Shown: positions 22,197 to 34,656, counted from the stretch's first letter. The stretch is DNA of 64,000 nt from Thermothielavioides terrestris NRRL 8126 (GCF_000226115.1 NC_016458.1:5118001-5182000), one strand, 5' to 3'. The notes: generated from the letters alone by a model not told the origin. Numbers and translations: made by a program.

Positions 22197-23030
22197 ATGG
22201 CGGTCCCGGGATGGCATTCCCCACGCAAAACCGTCAAGTGTTATGGGATTTTCCCTTGCGGGCGGTGTCGTTAGACAGAGCCCAGAGGGGGATTCTAATC
22301 TGTAATGGATAGGTATCTTCATCGAAGGGAGTGAGGGAGCCAGAAATTATAGAGTAGGGGGGCAAACAGGTTTGGTTGGTGAAGAATCAGATTTGTCAAC
22401 AGGTTGCACGGCTAGAACTTGCGTCGTGGGCCCACCCCAAAACGAACGTCGGGATGGCACACTGGCCACCCAACTGATATTTCCCCCCGTAGGCCAGGTT
22501 AGGGGGCTCTTTCCACAACTTGTTCAGACCGGGTCGTTGTTTAGAACTTCACCGTGGTATTGAATGGGAACCGACCGAGAATCGGGAAACGGAGTAGTAA
22601 GAAACAGAGCAGGTATAGACAAGAGCACCGTTTCCATCATCCGAAAGTCCTTCGACACGGAACCTAATGTCTTTCTCAGTGCTACAGCAGTGTGGACTTA
22701 ACACAAAGTCAACTACCAGGTCTGCATTCATGGTTTGTGCCTTCTAAGGGGGGGTGTATTGGCCACCAGGGAGGGGCTTACATCAGTGCGGCTCCGGCAT
22801 TGCATTTAGATACCTACCTAAGGTACCTTACGTTACGTTAGGCCACGCCACTCCATCTTACCACAGTACACTGGAAGAAACACCCAATTCCCACCATTCT
22901 CTTCACCTCCGGAACACCGGCAACTTTAGACTTTAGTCTTCGTTGCTGTTTATAGGGTCCGGATTCTTGGCCTAATAGCCACCAGCCCTGCCCCATTCCA
23001 AGCAGATATAGAACTTTTAGGCGCAAGGAC
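21725..23030. other. Spacer with an A76 tract
   Basis: No gene recognised. It contains a run of 76 A (22120-22195) directly after AATAAAGTG, and a 12-bp palindrome TAAGGTACCTTA at 22819-22830 of a kind common in ascomycete spacers. Confidence 0.45.
22120..22195 (+). repeat. Poly(A) tract of 76 bases preceded by AATAAA
   Basis: An uninterrupted A run follows AATAAAGTG. The arrangement signal-short gap-long A tail is what a reverse-transcribed, integrated RNA leaves. The body upstream is not recognisable and no target-site duplication was found by eye. A homopolymer expansion is the alternative. Confidence 0.6.
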
Positions 23031-23729
23031 ATGATCAGGCTGGTGCTATACCGCACCGCCAGGACGATGACGACAGCCACGCTAGCCGCTTCGCAAGGCC
23101 AGAGCCTCGGCGAATCCAGCACGGTTCATTTCCCGTCCGACCCCAAGCTGCCAGGCAAGTGCTTTGAGCCACGCCAGGATAACCCGATGGGTGACTATAC
23201 CCCGAACCCAAGCAAGTCGCTTCCCGTGTCGCCGGCCCGGAAGGCGCTGGTCGATGACATCATCTCTCTCTATGAGATGGGAGCCACTGTCGAGCGCATG
23301 CAGCGATACACGCCCGACGCCGTGTACAACGACCCGGTCGGCTACGCCGACGACCGCTACCGGATTGCCAGCCAGTGGTTCGGCCTGCCCTACGTCTTCC
23401 GCGAGGCCAGGAGCCGCGCGCACGAGATCATCACCAACGACAAGGACCTCATCCAGTTCCTCCACGAGATGGAGTGGCTCCCCAAAGTCGTACCCAAAAT
23501 CATCACGATCCGGTCGCTAGTCTCGCTCTCGCTGGATCCGGCGACGGTGGATAGCGACTTCATCCGCGTCAAGTACCACAAGGATCAGGCCGCCGCCAAG
23601 GATTACAGCAATGAGGGACCGGGCGTCATGCTGAAGAAGTGGCAGGCCGAGGCCACGGCGGGGATGCTGAGCGCGCTGGACTCGGATCTCAGGGCATTTG
23701 CTTCCGACAAGGGAGCGGGCAGAAGATAG
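23031..23729 (+). CDS. SnoaL/NTF2-like domain protein
   Basis: Single exon, 232 aa. From about residue 70, ALVDDIISLYEMGATVERMQRYTPDAVYNDPVGYADDRYRIASQWFGLPYVF is the helix-helix-strand opening of an NTF2/SnoaL-like fold. The family pattern is a short helix, then an A-x-Y/F-x-D-P motif, then a segment describing the cone pocket. No catalytic residues can be assigned. The N-terminus (MIRLVLYRTARTMTTATLAAS) is Arg/Ser/Thr-rich and lacks acids, so it could be a mitochondrial presequence. If translation starts at the second ATG (23067), the protein is 12 residues shorter. Fungal relatives are mostly uncharacterised, and a function cannot be given. Confidence 0.7.
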   Translation: MIRLVLYRTARTMTTATLAASQGQSLGESSTVHFPSDPKLPGKCFEPRQDNPMGDYTPNPSKSLPVSPARKALVDDIISLYEMGATVERMQRYTPDAVYNDPVGYADDRYRIASQWFGLPYVFREARSRAHEIITNDKDLIQFLHEMEWLPKVVPKIITIRSLVSLSLDPATVDSDFIRVKYHKDQAAAKDYSNEGPGVMLKKWQAEATAGMLSALDSDLRAFASDKGAGRR

Positions 23730-25943
23730 CGGGCAGCAAACCAGACGATGTTAGTCTGTTGAAACACATCGCGTCGGTAGGAACTGCGTTCAGGCACGAA
23801 GCGTCAATCGTGGAACGTGGAAAACGTTAAGACTGTGGAATCAAAACGCAAGAGAACTGGTGTTTCCCTACCTAGGCAATTATCGTTAACTTGGAATCCT
23901 CTTTGGATGCCGCTTCGTTGCACCCTGCCGGTTCTTGAACGAAACCGACATGTCAGCCATTCGACCCTCAAAGGAGAGGTCACGCTGGAGATAGGGCATG
24001 AAACATCGTCCTCGGTGGGTTGCGTTGGAGTCGGACAGCAGGCGGAGGATATTCGCTTCCGCACTCTCCGGCGTTTCGCTCGCCACCAGGATCTTCAATG
24101 CGCTGTTGTGTCACAAGTCTCTATTTCGAGCCGTCCTGATATTCGAGAAGCCCCCAAAGCCACGCATATGGGCAACCTTGTAGCCACTGATCTGGAAATC
24201 GTGGCGTTTTCGCCGAGCCCATTAGCACCAGTTATTGGGAGTAATATCCTGAAAATGTGAGCAACGCAAGTATGACGACAGTTCACGCGATCAGTTGCTG
24301 AGCTGGGCGGCACGGCTCCAGAACAAGCAAAGCATCTGCTCGATGTCTGAGACATGCTTGTTCCCCAGGCGGACACATCGTGAAGGCGGGATTAACCGGG
24401 TCTCGGCAGCCCACGTGGAGAGGAATTTTTAACCAGATATTGGCCAGAGCCTGCGTTAGCTGTAACACGAAACCGGAGCCAGTGAGGACAAGCTTAGCAG
24501 ATGGTTAAGGGGGGGTCTTCGCGGGGCCTCGGTCAACTTGCTTCCTGTTCTCCGTAGACAAGGCGTCCTTGACCCATGCAAGGAAGCCACACCGTTTGAG
24601 GGTGTTTATTTGTGCCCGCAGTCAAAAAATGTCCGACTGCAAACACGAATAGCCCGGGGTTACGTATGTGTCGGTTGCCGTACCCAGAACCTCATCCAGA
24701 GCGCGGGCATCATTCATTCCACTTCCGATGTTGAGATTCTAAACATCCAGACAGTGACCTGCGAAATGGCAGCTGAAACTCTCCATACGAGGTAGCTTTG
24801 GGGGTCAGTCGCGCGCCGTATCTGGCACGCAACCCCCATCGCTCTAGAAGCCGTCAATGCTAGGGTCTTTGGCAAGGAGGTGCATACAATACAGTGTGTG
24901 TACGGAATACTTCAGCTATGGTAGACTCGTGGTGGACGTATCTGAACTGGAATGTGCATACGTGGGGGAAGAGTCCCGTCGAGCGCCATTGAGCACGCCA
25001 TCAGGCATAACCGCCCAACGTGGTCGCCACAATTTTCCCTTGAACCTCAAGTGCGCCCGCACAGATTGGGAAGAGCCCCTGAGACCAGAAACTACGGCAG
25101 CATCAGGCGGGTTTTGGGGACGACAAGCAGAAATATGTTACCTTACGCTTCTTCGAAGCTGGCCACTCTGCCACAGCCTTCACCTTCGCAGCTGGTCTCT
25201 TTCCAGTTGTACCCCTTGATTGACGGAAAAGTCAGCCTAACTCCTCTTCAAGCGCTCTTAGGAGGGGAATTCAAGCGAAATAAAGAAGGGATATCGAGCT
25301 GGGTGGGAGCATTGTGACAAGGATACACGCAAACACTGCCTGGATGCAACCTGTGGCGTGATGCTTTTTGCTGACCTCCCCTTGCGGACCTCAATCGACT
25401 TCAAGCATCATGCAAACACAAATGCGAGCAATGAATGGCGTGGTTTTTAGCACAACGGCCACATGATGTCATCCGTTGCCCTGGGACCGGGTCGCTGACT
25501 TCTCTCTGGGATGTGGCTGGATGTGGTGATAGGTGCCAATGCACCTTGAGCCCCCGCGATACACGGGGCCGCTTCGTTTCCTTTTGGAGATTGGAATGGG
25601 ACAGCTCGACCGGGGCTGCACGTGGCTGTTTATTTTCCGGGGCTGGACGGACCCCCACGCTGCCCCTTCCCCTGGTTCCCAATGAGCCAGCTGCGAACGC
25701 GAACATGGGACAGCCGCCAATAACTTAAGAGCACGCAATCCCCAGCGCTGAATTGCGCGATGCCTCAGCATCAGTATATCGAGCACCGCGTACCCCAGGC
25801 CCCTTATCCACCATGTTTTCGTGCCGAGCAAGCCCACCGCCGTGGATGGCGAGATATCCACCATCCGGCGCCGGCAGACCATAGCGACCGGGAGCCTCGA
25901 CAACAGCCTGTGCGACTGAGATGACTCCGAGGCGGCAGCAATC
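23730..25943. other. 2.2-kb spacer, nothing recognised
   Basis: Contains only short overlapping frames without motifs. It includes the promoter of the GPCR gene at its right end. Confidence 0.4.
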
Positions 25944-27284
25944 ATGTTGCACCTCCGCGGAGAGGCGTCGCTCGACAGCGACCAGCTGGCCACTCTGACT
26001 GCCCTTACGCGAGCGGCCTCGGCGCTCTCAGCTGTGGGCGTCTTGACCATCATCACGACATTTTGCTTGTCGAAGCATTTCCGCAACCCCATGCACCGTC
26101 TGATCGTCATCAATGCGTTCTACAACGCCTTCGACGTGACCTGCACCATGATCTCTACGAGTGGGCCCAAAGCGGGAAATTCCTCAGCCCTGTGCCAGTT
26201 CCAGGGCTTCCTGAACCAGATGTAAGTCCGGCTGCGCCGACGTTCGAAGTGAGAACTCTGGGACAGATTTGCCAACTCGCTGCCTCTCTGTGCAAGGTTT
26301 CCTATTGCGGACGTGCTCTGGACCTTGTGCATGGCCATCAACGTTTACTGCATCGTCTTCCGAAACTACGATGTCGAGTCGTTGAGGAGCCTAGAGTGGA
26401 AGTACGTGATTGGCATCACCACAGTCACGTTTATCCCCGCTCTTGTTCTGCTCTTCATCCACAGTGATGAGAACGGCCCGATGTATGGCAGCGTAACGGT
26501 GCGTGAACCGGCTTCGTTTCTTCTGTTCCCGTATCGATCCCTTAACCAAATTCCTGGAGCTGACACCACCTCCTGGTAGATGTGGTGCGCGATTTCCCCG
26601 AAATGGGTCTTGTTCCGCATCATCTTATACTACGTGCCCATCTGGTACGGCATCTCTCCCTGACTCTCTCTGGCAACCAGCTCACCGGCCTGTAGGTCCT
26701 GCATCCTTATCACCGTAACCCTGTACGTCCTCGTCGGCATCGAAATCGCCAAGCGCCGCCGCGTCCTTCGCTCCATCACCAGCAACATCCTCTACAACCC
26801 GGCATTCGAGAACACCATCCCGCCCAGCAGCAGCGGCGGCGGCGGAGGAGGCGGCGGCGGTGGAACGCACGACAGCAACAGCTGCGGCAACTCAACAAGC
26901 GCCGAGTACGACGACGCGGCTCCCCGAGACGAGCCGGTCTCCTCGCCGACCGGGGCCTCCTCCTCCTCCAAGCACTACGCCGCGTCGACGACGCGCCTGA
27001 CCACGACGCCTCGCGCGTCCCCGCTCTCGTTCCGACATTACATCCTCATGCCGCTCTTCTTCTTCCTCACGCTGCTGCTGGTGTGGGTCGCGCCGTCGAC
27101 CAACCGCGTCGCCTCCTTCGTCGACCCGACCTTCGCGTCGTACCCGCTCATGCTGGTCGTCGGCGTCACCGGGTCGCTGCGCGGGTTCTGGAACGGGATC
27201 GTGTTCGTGGTCGTGGGCATGCGCTCGTGGAAGCGGCGGAGGGAGTTGGATGAGATGGCGCTGCGGCCGGTGGAGAGGATGTAG
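25944..27284 (+). CDS. cAMP-receptor-like seven-transmembrane GPCR
   Basis: Four exons (25944-26221, 26297-26498, 26580-26644, 26696-27284) encode about 377 aa. Seven hydrophobic segments can be followed, including SALSAVGVLTIITTFCL, LIVINAFYNAFDVTCTMI, ADVLWTLCMAINVYCIVF, YVIGITTVTFIPALVLLFI, a helix spanning introns 2-3 (WVLFRIILYYVPIW/SCILITVTLYVLVGI), YILMPLFFFLTLLLVWV and LMLVVGVTGSLRGFWNGIVF. The order and the FRNPMHRLIVINAFYN start match fungal class V receptors related to Dictyostelium cAR (Neurospora GPR-1 type). Intracellular loop 3 is long and holds ten consecutive Gly followed by a Ser/Thr-rich region, a likely regulatory phosphorylation zone. It acts at the plasma membrane through heterotrimeric G proteins; the ligand is unknown. 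Confidence 0.85.
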
Positions 27285-28145
27285 GGCGTCAGGGGATATC
27301 AATGTCAGGGAGTTATTAGGTGCTTTCTTTGGGTTATTATTAAATGGGAATTGCCTAAGAATATGCCTGGCAACACGGACTTGTCTTTCTACCGGAGACC
27401 TGCGTGCTTCACAAGGACCCCAGCAGAGAGGGGGTTAGGAGCGGAGTGTAAAGCCAGCTATACTTCACCTCTGTGCCTCATTCCAGGAACTGGAAACCAA
27501 CCACCGTGCCTCACATGCTCTGAAGCACATTTTCTCGGATGCCAGTAGGCGCTGAATCTCCAATATCGATATCTGCCACGCAACTCGGAGGTACCGTACT
27601 GTGAGAATGGCTCGAGGCTGAGACGGTCGCCGCACGAATAAGAGCGCGAGTCCGCTCCTTCACCACAGGAAAATTGGATTGATGATACCTGAAACATCAC
27701 CTTCGAGTCATGTCTTCCAGTCGAGGTCCTGTTAGTGGCCGATACGACACAGTGTTTCGGGCCCCAAGATATCCCACAAAATGACGGTCGATGCCCAGCT
27801 CTCGCCTACAGTGTTTCCACCAGATAATTGTCCTTGAACTCCAACACCACCGCCGTCCGAGCGATGTCCTTGCCCAACCCACACGAACACTCTGCATGGA
27901 TCCAAAGCGGTGGGAACCAGTGTTTGATCTGCCAGAGTTCCCCAGTTGTCCAGATTTTCGTTTCTAGTAGAGGCTAAATAAATAATCCCCTTATTAGGAG
28001 AGATAGTCAAACTAGCTGGAGAGGGTGAAATTGTCGAATCACTTCGACTACGTCTGTCCATTGGAGCACGACGTCGCTTTCAGGCGTACCTCGCATCCTT
28101 ACTCCTGTGTGGTGTGGTTGGTTGGTCCGGAGGTTTTGCACCACT

Positions 28146-28462
28146 TCACGAATAAGAGGCTAGGTATTGATCATCATAAAGAGGCTGAGGACCCCCCTCC
28201 TTGGTGGAATGGTGGGAATTTAAGTTGCCCAGTCGAAGTGGTCTTGACGGGTCGGGTGTTGGATCGGGGATTGGAAGCCACGCTGGCTTAGGATCTTCCC
28301 CGGCTGCACTGTACCAATCCACAATGAAGCGTTCATCATTAAGAGGCGGGAACTCCATGCCCTCGTCACGAAGGGGCGGGAACTCGTGTGGTGCCGAGGA
28401 AGGCGTGTGTTGGGCAAGGAACCTCAGCAACTCCTGCTTGTAGTAGCTACCCTAGAAAAGTA
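28146..28462 (-). other. Possible exon of an unrecognised gene
   Basis: After a TTTTCTAG acceptor-like site on the minus strand, the frame reads GSYYKQELLRFLAQHTPSSA and on to a stop at 28146. It includes a short internal repeat (HEFPPLRDEG / MEFPPLNDER) and a Pro-rich stretch. No 5' exon could be connected, so this may be a remnant or chance. Confidence 0.25.
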
Positions 28463-30297
28463 TAAAAAAGAGTCTTAAAATGTGCAGCAAAGTGCCGGGT
28501 TCATGACCTGCAGTATAGAAGATGCAGGATGCAGATCATGGTGGTCCATTGCCTGGCATGCAGTGCGTAGACAAGGAGGAAGGAAGTGGTAGGAAAACCA
28601 GGAAAAGGTGGGTGAATGGCCCCACCAAGGAGGTTCGCCACAACGGAACTTCACAAGGAAAACCTCACATGCCGACCTATCCGGCACCGTTCCCGATGGA
28701 TAGATCGGCACCCACAGAAACGGTAGGGCGGATCCCGCAGCTCCACCTCGGTGCCGAGCCACAGGAGCTTGGCGCTCGGCGTCCGGCTAGGCGATTGGCT
28801 CCGCTGCCGGGCCCCGGGAAGGTGGAATCCACCGCAGGCTGACAACACGAGACGGAGCAGGGCACAGTGTCGCGGGGTGGGGCCGAGAGGCCTCCCTGTG
28901 AAGGAATCCAAGCATATGTTCCGCAGTGAAGACATGCCAAGGCTGGAGGGAGGGGAAAATAGATTACCTGCTGTGGTAGGTAGTTATCCCGCGGGTGCGT
29001 CCATTTATGAGTTGGACCCCTTGCTTGGCCATGGTTGTGAAGATTGTCTCCTACCCACTCCGACAAATCCTTTGCTAGTGACATGACTGGGTGTAACATT
29101 GCGCCTTGCTTGTCTGAGAGCAAACAACATTCCTTTAACGCTCCCAATATATTGCCACAGTATGCAGAGACCGTCATGGTCCCGGGCAATGCCAGGGGAC
29201 AGATGGCAGCAGAGGCAATGTCGCTGGGGACCTTGCGATGAAGATGAACCTGGGGTAACCTGACCAGAAATCACTTGAAACGCGCCGGTTGCCCCTGACG
29301 CTCACACCAGACGACATGAATGATCACTGCCCGGCGTCTCGTCAATCTGTCATCTGATTCGAGGCGATCGCCGTTGTCTTCAGTTTCTAGTGTTGTGTAT
29401 ATGTACACTAGATAACGAGATCTCAACCGCTATCCCCGCTAGTGTAGATCGAGATCATCATGATCGCCGCAGGGAAGCTTTTCCGCCCACTACATACGGC
29501 GGGCCGCATGTGGTTAATGGTTTAGGATGGGGAGTTACGGAGCGCCACAGACGTCAAGAGGTTGTTTGACCCGTTGACCCGCCAGTGTGCCTTAATTTTG
29601 AACCTGGTCTCCAGGGAAGGAGGTCAACAACAGGGATAACGCTGCCAGAGTGTACTATGAGCTGGATGAGTGTTGCCAACCAGCCTGCGATATGCTCCAA
29701 AAAACCACAGTGCCAGAGACTGGGCGCAACGGGCCCGGGACGCAGCGTGCAGCGCCACGCGACGTCGATCTTCTTCGGGCCGTTAACGCCATGGGGCCAA
29801 TTCGCCCCTATCCATTGATCCCATTCTCACGGTGATGAGCGGATTCCAGAGAGCACAGCAAGGCGGTATGGAGTGCCAACAACGAGCCACTGCGAAGCAG
29901 TGCAGGGTCCTGTGTGCCCTTGAAGTTCGAGGGTTGCATGCAAGCCGGCCACTGCCCCTGTCCGCATCCCGCAGATACCAAAAATACTGCTGTGAGCCAA
30001 AGATTGAAGCGGGCGGGGATCGGCTTGGTGCATCATAATCGGACCATATCACTGCAGAACGGCAGGCTTTCGGAATGGATCTTCAGCGGCTGGTGCGAGT
30101 TGAGAAGGGAATTCAGAAGAACCCCATGATTGGCTTCCACGTGGATGAGAAGCCCACTTTAGCGGAATTGGCGAAGCCTTGTTGCATGCAAGGCCGCGGG
30201 GTAGGGTGGAGTCGGATCTGGGACGGTAGTCGAGTCAGAGACGCCGTTTTCCAAGATCAACAAGGTTTGCTGGGCAGAGGAGGCACAGAAGGTTATT

Positions 30298-30685
30298 CTT
30301 AAAGAGGTCCCGCCAAGACTAATTTCGGAACCTACCGCTTACAAGTATTTACAAATTGCCGCGAGGGAGCGGGGTCGCCACGACTTCGAGCAACATCAAC
30401 AACGAAGAATTGCAAAGACTCGTAGCAACAACTTTGCGAAACCTCAACCAAATTGAAAAAAAAGAAAACGAAGTTAACCTACACCCTAACCTTGACCCTC
30501 ACCCTAACCATAACCCTCACCCTAACCAGCAGGGGGCTGGCGCTACCCCCCGCACCCCCGGCGAACTAACCCGTGGCTAACCCGTGGCGATAGTGCAAAC
30601 CCCTTGGCGGTCTTGGCGGGGTACTGACGCTGTAAAAACATTGCCGACAATTGGCCGAAATTAGTCTTGGCGGGACCTCTTTAAG
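30298..30685. mobile_element. MITE with 31-bp perfect terminal inverted repeats
   Basis: CTTAAAGAGGTCCCGCCAAG... at 30298-30328 and its exact reverse complement at 30655-30685 bound 326 bp of non-coding DNA. The ends contain palindromic TTAA, so a TA or TTAA target duplication cannot be told apart. TA would fit Tc1/mariner-type donors, TTAA piggyBac-type. The interior has no ORF and carries a run of CCCTAA-like repeats. Outside the element, the 11-mer GGCACAGAAGG occurs on both sides (30282-30292, 30693-30703). Confidence 0.85.
30476..30528. repeat. Telomere-like (CCCTAA)-type repeats inside the MITE
   Basis: Three ACCCTAACC blocks alternate with ACCCTTGA/ACCCTCA-type variants over about 50 bp. 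The filamentous-fungal telomere unit is TTAGGG/CCCTAA. Confidence 0.75.
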
Positions 30686-33387
30686 ATCCAGCGGCACAGA
30701 AGGCTGCATGGCTGAACGAAAACGGGCCGGGCATCTGACAGGGGGAAACTTGGCGTTTGCACCGTGCGAGAAAACGAAGACAGGTTACAGTGCATGCATA
30801 CTCGGACTGAGAGACCGGCTTGGAGGACGGCGTGGGACTCAAAGTTGGCTAATAACCAATAAAGAGTTTTGATGAAGGGATTTTGTACTGGGCTCAGTAA
30901 GAGTGATGCGACTGTGAGCCGGGACCGCACATTCTGGGCCGGCCAAGCCGTCGCGGAAAGGCTTCCGTGTCGCAGCAAAGCTCAGCAGCGGCGGGCCGTT
31001 GCTAGTATCAGCCAGAGACCTGCCGGTCGCCGATCAACGGGCGACCTGAAATTCGGGCCGGCTAGGCAAAGGGAAAAAATAGCAGCAACAAGGCGAGATT
31101 CGAAACAGCGTCGGGCGGCCACTTTAGACCTGCAGATCCAGTGGGATTTTTGGCTCGAGGCGCAGGGCGCAGAAGTAACTGTGCGTGTTCGGAGTCCGGA
31201 TGAGCGTCAACAACGCGACAATGAGCCGTATCAAGAGAACAGAGGGAAACGGTTGGATAAGCGTTGGCTCTTTGACGGCAGGTTTCAATGATGAAACAGC
31301 GGTCGTGAAACTCAGCCCACAAATTCCCCAATGTACACTAGTGGACCCCGTAATGCACGCTTACATACCTTACATAATAGGCAACTATGTAGTGGGGCCG
31401 TAGCGAAACCAATCAGCGCCTCGGAATGACGTCACAGCGGGCCCGGTTGCATAGGACCCTGAAAGATCGGCAGAGCTTTGGCCAAGTGGCCTGTCGGGAA
31501 AGAGGGGTACCTGAGTTAAGGTGAGCACGCAAAGGATGACAGGACTGCAATCATGATGGGAAACACGAATTGTGCCATGCCAATGTTGGCCCCAAGGAAG
31601 TGAGATTTGGAAAGCGGCCGATGGGCGTATGACCACTGCGCTGGGCCGGCGAGGTTGCGCCGAGCTCATGCCGGGGTGGCCTGTTCAGAGCCTCGGCTGG
31701 GCTTCATACCGCACTGCTGACAACTAGCGGTTTGGCGAATATCGCCAATTGGATGTAGTGTACACGACAGTACATACAGCACACAAGGAGGGCTTCTTGC
31801 ACACAAGGCGGGCCCCGCGGAAAATACCGCACATTGGTTTCCGAGGTTGGCAAGATCGACGACTGTGGGAGCCTTCGACGTCATCGGCCATCGTCAAGAT
31901 CTTTTATTGGAAGGCGGCAAGGAACCGCATTGTGTGTAGCGGGGAACGACTGTGTTGATCCTGCCATGTGAAAGCAAGAATGACGCCTGCAGAATAAGCG
32001 GAGGGGGAACAGCATATGCGTAAATTCGGAGTGCACACATACTGCGGTAAAGGCTGCGAGCCACGCGACATGGCTCCGCGCGACGCTCGCCGTGTCGTGT
32101 TTGGGCTGCGGCTTTTCAGGGGTTTATTGGACCCTGAATTTAACGTCATGCCGGGAAACAACCTCGGAACTTCCATGTGCACCTAACGTCGTGTCGAAAG
32201 ATTGCCACAATGCTTTACCGCGGTACTGTATATTTGTGCATCTCAACTTGCGCGCGGAACTGCCGCACCACATACTCCAATGACTCCATATTGAGTATGC
32301 TACGCGGCGGGATCCAAGAACAGCGCAACGGCTTTCCAGGGTCTCCAGGAGCAGGCGAGACGCAAGGGTCGTTGTCATATTGATGTTCCGATCAAAGAGA
32401 ATCGCCCCATGAAACTCCAAGTACTGTACCAGCCAGGATCCGCACTTGGCCCCGAGGATGTAAGTTACAGAACACTTTCCTCTCACACCTGAAGCACTCC
32501 AAAATCCTGGTGCCTTGCGTTTTGCCACCGCAAAAACTCGCTCGTCCCCTGCGAAGAACGCTGCTCATACACCAGGGGCGGGGGGCCAAACTAACCATAC
32601 ACCATGTAGCACCACAGTCCACATGTGTGGCTGGGGCCCGTGGCGGGCATCAGGAGCGGCCAACATCGCCGTTCAAATCCTTGCGGGTCACTGCGGGCGG
32701 GCTGCGAACCCGCGGCCGGTTCACGCGCCGTGCAGCCGGGAAATGATACGCGGCGTTTCCCTTGCAGCCAGCTTGCCCATCGGACTACCGTTTAACTAAC
32801 CAGCGTTTCAATGCGTCATGCCGGTTGCTCGAAAGATGCCCGCCAAGTTCGTTCCCGTTTCCATGAGCGAAACGGAAGTGCGGCCGCTGGCCCACGCGCC
32901 TGCCAACAGCGAGTGAGCAAGCCTGTGAAGCGGCAGGTGGGGCTGCAGGGCGGTGGTGGAGTGCAGCCCCGCCAAGCTGTGCTTCTGTTCGCACTGTCAC
33001 CGCGGTCGAAGCCGTTACCGCAGGCCCACCGAGGAACGAAACATCGGCTCAAGGCCATGGCCAAGCCAAGGGGGAAGGAACACAAGCATTGGGCCCAGAA
33101 GTTGTCCTCGCAACTCGGATGATCGCTGCCCGTATTTGTATATAAGATATCGCTTTGCCACCGGTGCCTGACAGTTCTTTCTTTGATCAGCACACTCGGG
33201 GGTCCACCAGTTTTCGTCATAACCGCAAACTCCTCACTCACACCACGACCTCATCCTTTTAAGCCCTTTGTTGCATCCCACCAACAATAGACGTCACCTC
33301 CTCCGTACCCTTAAAATCTCATTGTCGTTGCCTCCTATCCATTTCCTTCTTCTCCCTTCAAGCAAGCGTACACACAAATTGCACAAG

Positions 33388-34656
33388 ATGGCGAGGAATT
33401 GCCCCAAGAAGGCCGTCCACTTCGGCGCCGGCAACATCGGTACGGGCCCCCGGACCAACCATCAATCGTGGGGGTAAACGGATTGAGACTGACTTCGGTG
33501 CCGTTTAGGTCGTGGTTTCGTCGCCTGCTTCCTGCACAACTCCGGCTACGAGGTCGTCTTTGCCGACGTAAACGAGGCGACGGTGTCCAAGCTGAACACC
33601 CAAAAGAGCTACAGGGTCATCGAGGTCGGTGCCGACGGCACGTCGGAATCGATCATCACCAATTACCGGGCCATCAACTCAAGGACGCACGAAGCCGACC
33701 TCGTGCGGGAAATCGCGACGGCGGACCTGGTCACCTGCTCCGTCGGCCCTCACATCCTCAAGTTTATTGCGCCGGCCATTGCCAAGGGGATCGATGCGCG
33801 ACCGACGGAGCTCACCCCGGTCGCTGTGATCGCGTGCGAGAACGCGATTGGCGCCACGGATACGCTGGCCGAATTCATCAAGGCGCCGGAGAATACTCGG
33901 CCCGAGCGGCTCGCAGACCTGGACAAGCGCGCCCGGTTCGCCAATTCGGCCATCGACCGCATCGTGCCGGCGCAGGACCCGGACGCCGGCCTGGACGTCA
34001 GGCTCGAGAAGTTCTACGAGTGGGTGGTGGAGAGCACGCCGTTCGCCGACCACTCGCCGCCGCACATCGAGGGCGTCCGCTGGGTGGAGAACCTGCAGCC
34101 GTTCATCGAGCGCAAGCTGTACACGGTCAACACGGGCCACGCGACGGCGGCCTACCACGGCTACGTGCGGCGCAAGAGCACCGTCTACGACGCGCTGCAG
34201 GACCGCGAGATCCAGGAGGAGGTCCGGAAGGCGCTGTCGCACACGGCCGAGCTGATCACGCAGAAGCACGGCATCCCGGCCGAGGAGCAGCAGGCGTACG
34301 TCGACAAGATCGTGCGCCGCATCAGCAACCCGCACCTCGAGGACGCGGTCGAGCGGGTCGGCCGCGCGCCGCTGCGCAAGCTCAGCCGCAAGGAGCGGTT
34401 CATCGGCCCCGCCGCCGAGCTGGCCGAGCAGGGCAAGGACTGCAGCGCGCTGATGGACGCGGCCGAGATGGCCTTCCGCTTCCAGAACGTCGAGGGCGAC
34501 GACGAGTCGTTCAAGCTCGCCGAGATTATGGAGAAGAACGAGCCCGAGGAGGTCGTCAAGCAGGTCTGCGGCCTGCAGCCCCACGAGAAGCTGTTCCCCC
34601 AGGTCGTCGACGTCGTCAGGCGGGTTCAGAGCGAGAGCGACGCGCACTCCGATTAA
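33388..34656 (+). CDS. Mannitol-1-phosphate 5-dehydrogenase
   Basis: Exons 33388-33439 and 33509-34656, joined by a 69-bp intron inside the dinucleotide-binding motif (GAGNI/GRGFV), encode 399 aa, close to the usual 385-400. The N-terminal Rossmann motif is [16 protein letters not shown]. The polyol-dehydrogenase catalytic region is [18 protein letters not shown], with the conserved Lys and the N-x-x-H-A motif. The enzyme reduces fructose 6-phosphate to mannitol 1-phosphate with NADH, in the cytosol. Mannitol is the main fungal polyol reserve and stress solute. It has the C-terminal all-helical domain ([14 protein letters not shown]) of the family. This is a clear member; mpdA would be the Aspergillus name. 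Confidence 0.95.

Larger units (their letters stand above)
27285..33387. other. 6-kb gene-poor island
   Basis: No intact gene is supported. It holds one possible exon (28146-28462, minus), a MITE at 30298-30685 and several unconnected short frames. Small palindromes such as CTAGTGT...ACACTAG near 29387-29411 are present. The right end carries the mannitol dehydrogenase promoter, with CT-rich stretches just before its ATG. Confidence 0.5.

Noticed and set aside
32124..32528. 134-codon minus-strand frame in the gene-poor island
   Set aside because: Composition is not protein-like and no motif was recognised.
33679..34647. 322-codon minus-strand frame opposite the mannitol dehydrogenase gene
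   Set aside because: Shadow of the real gene; no family motif.
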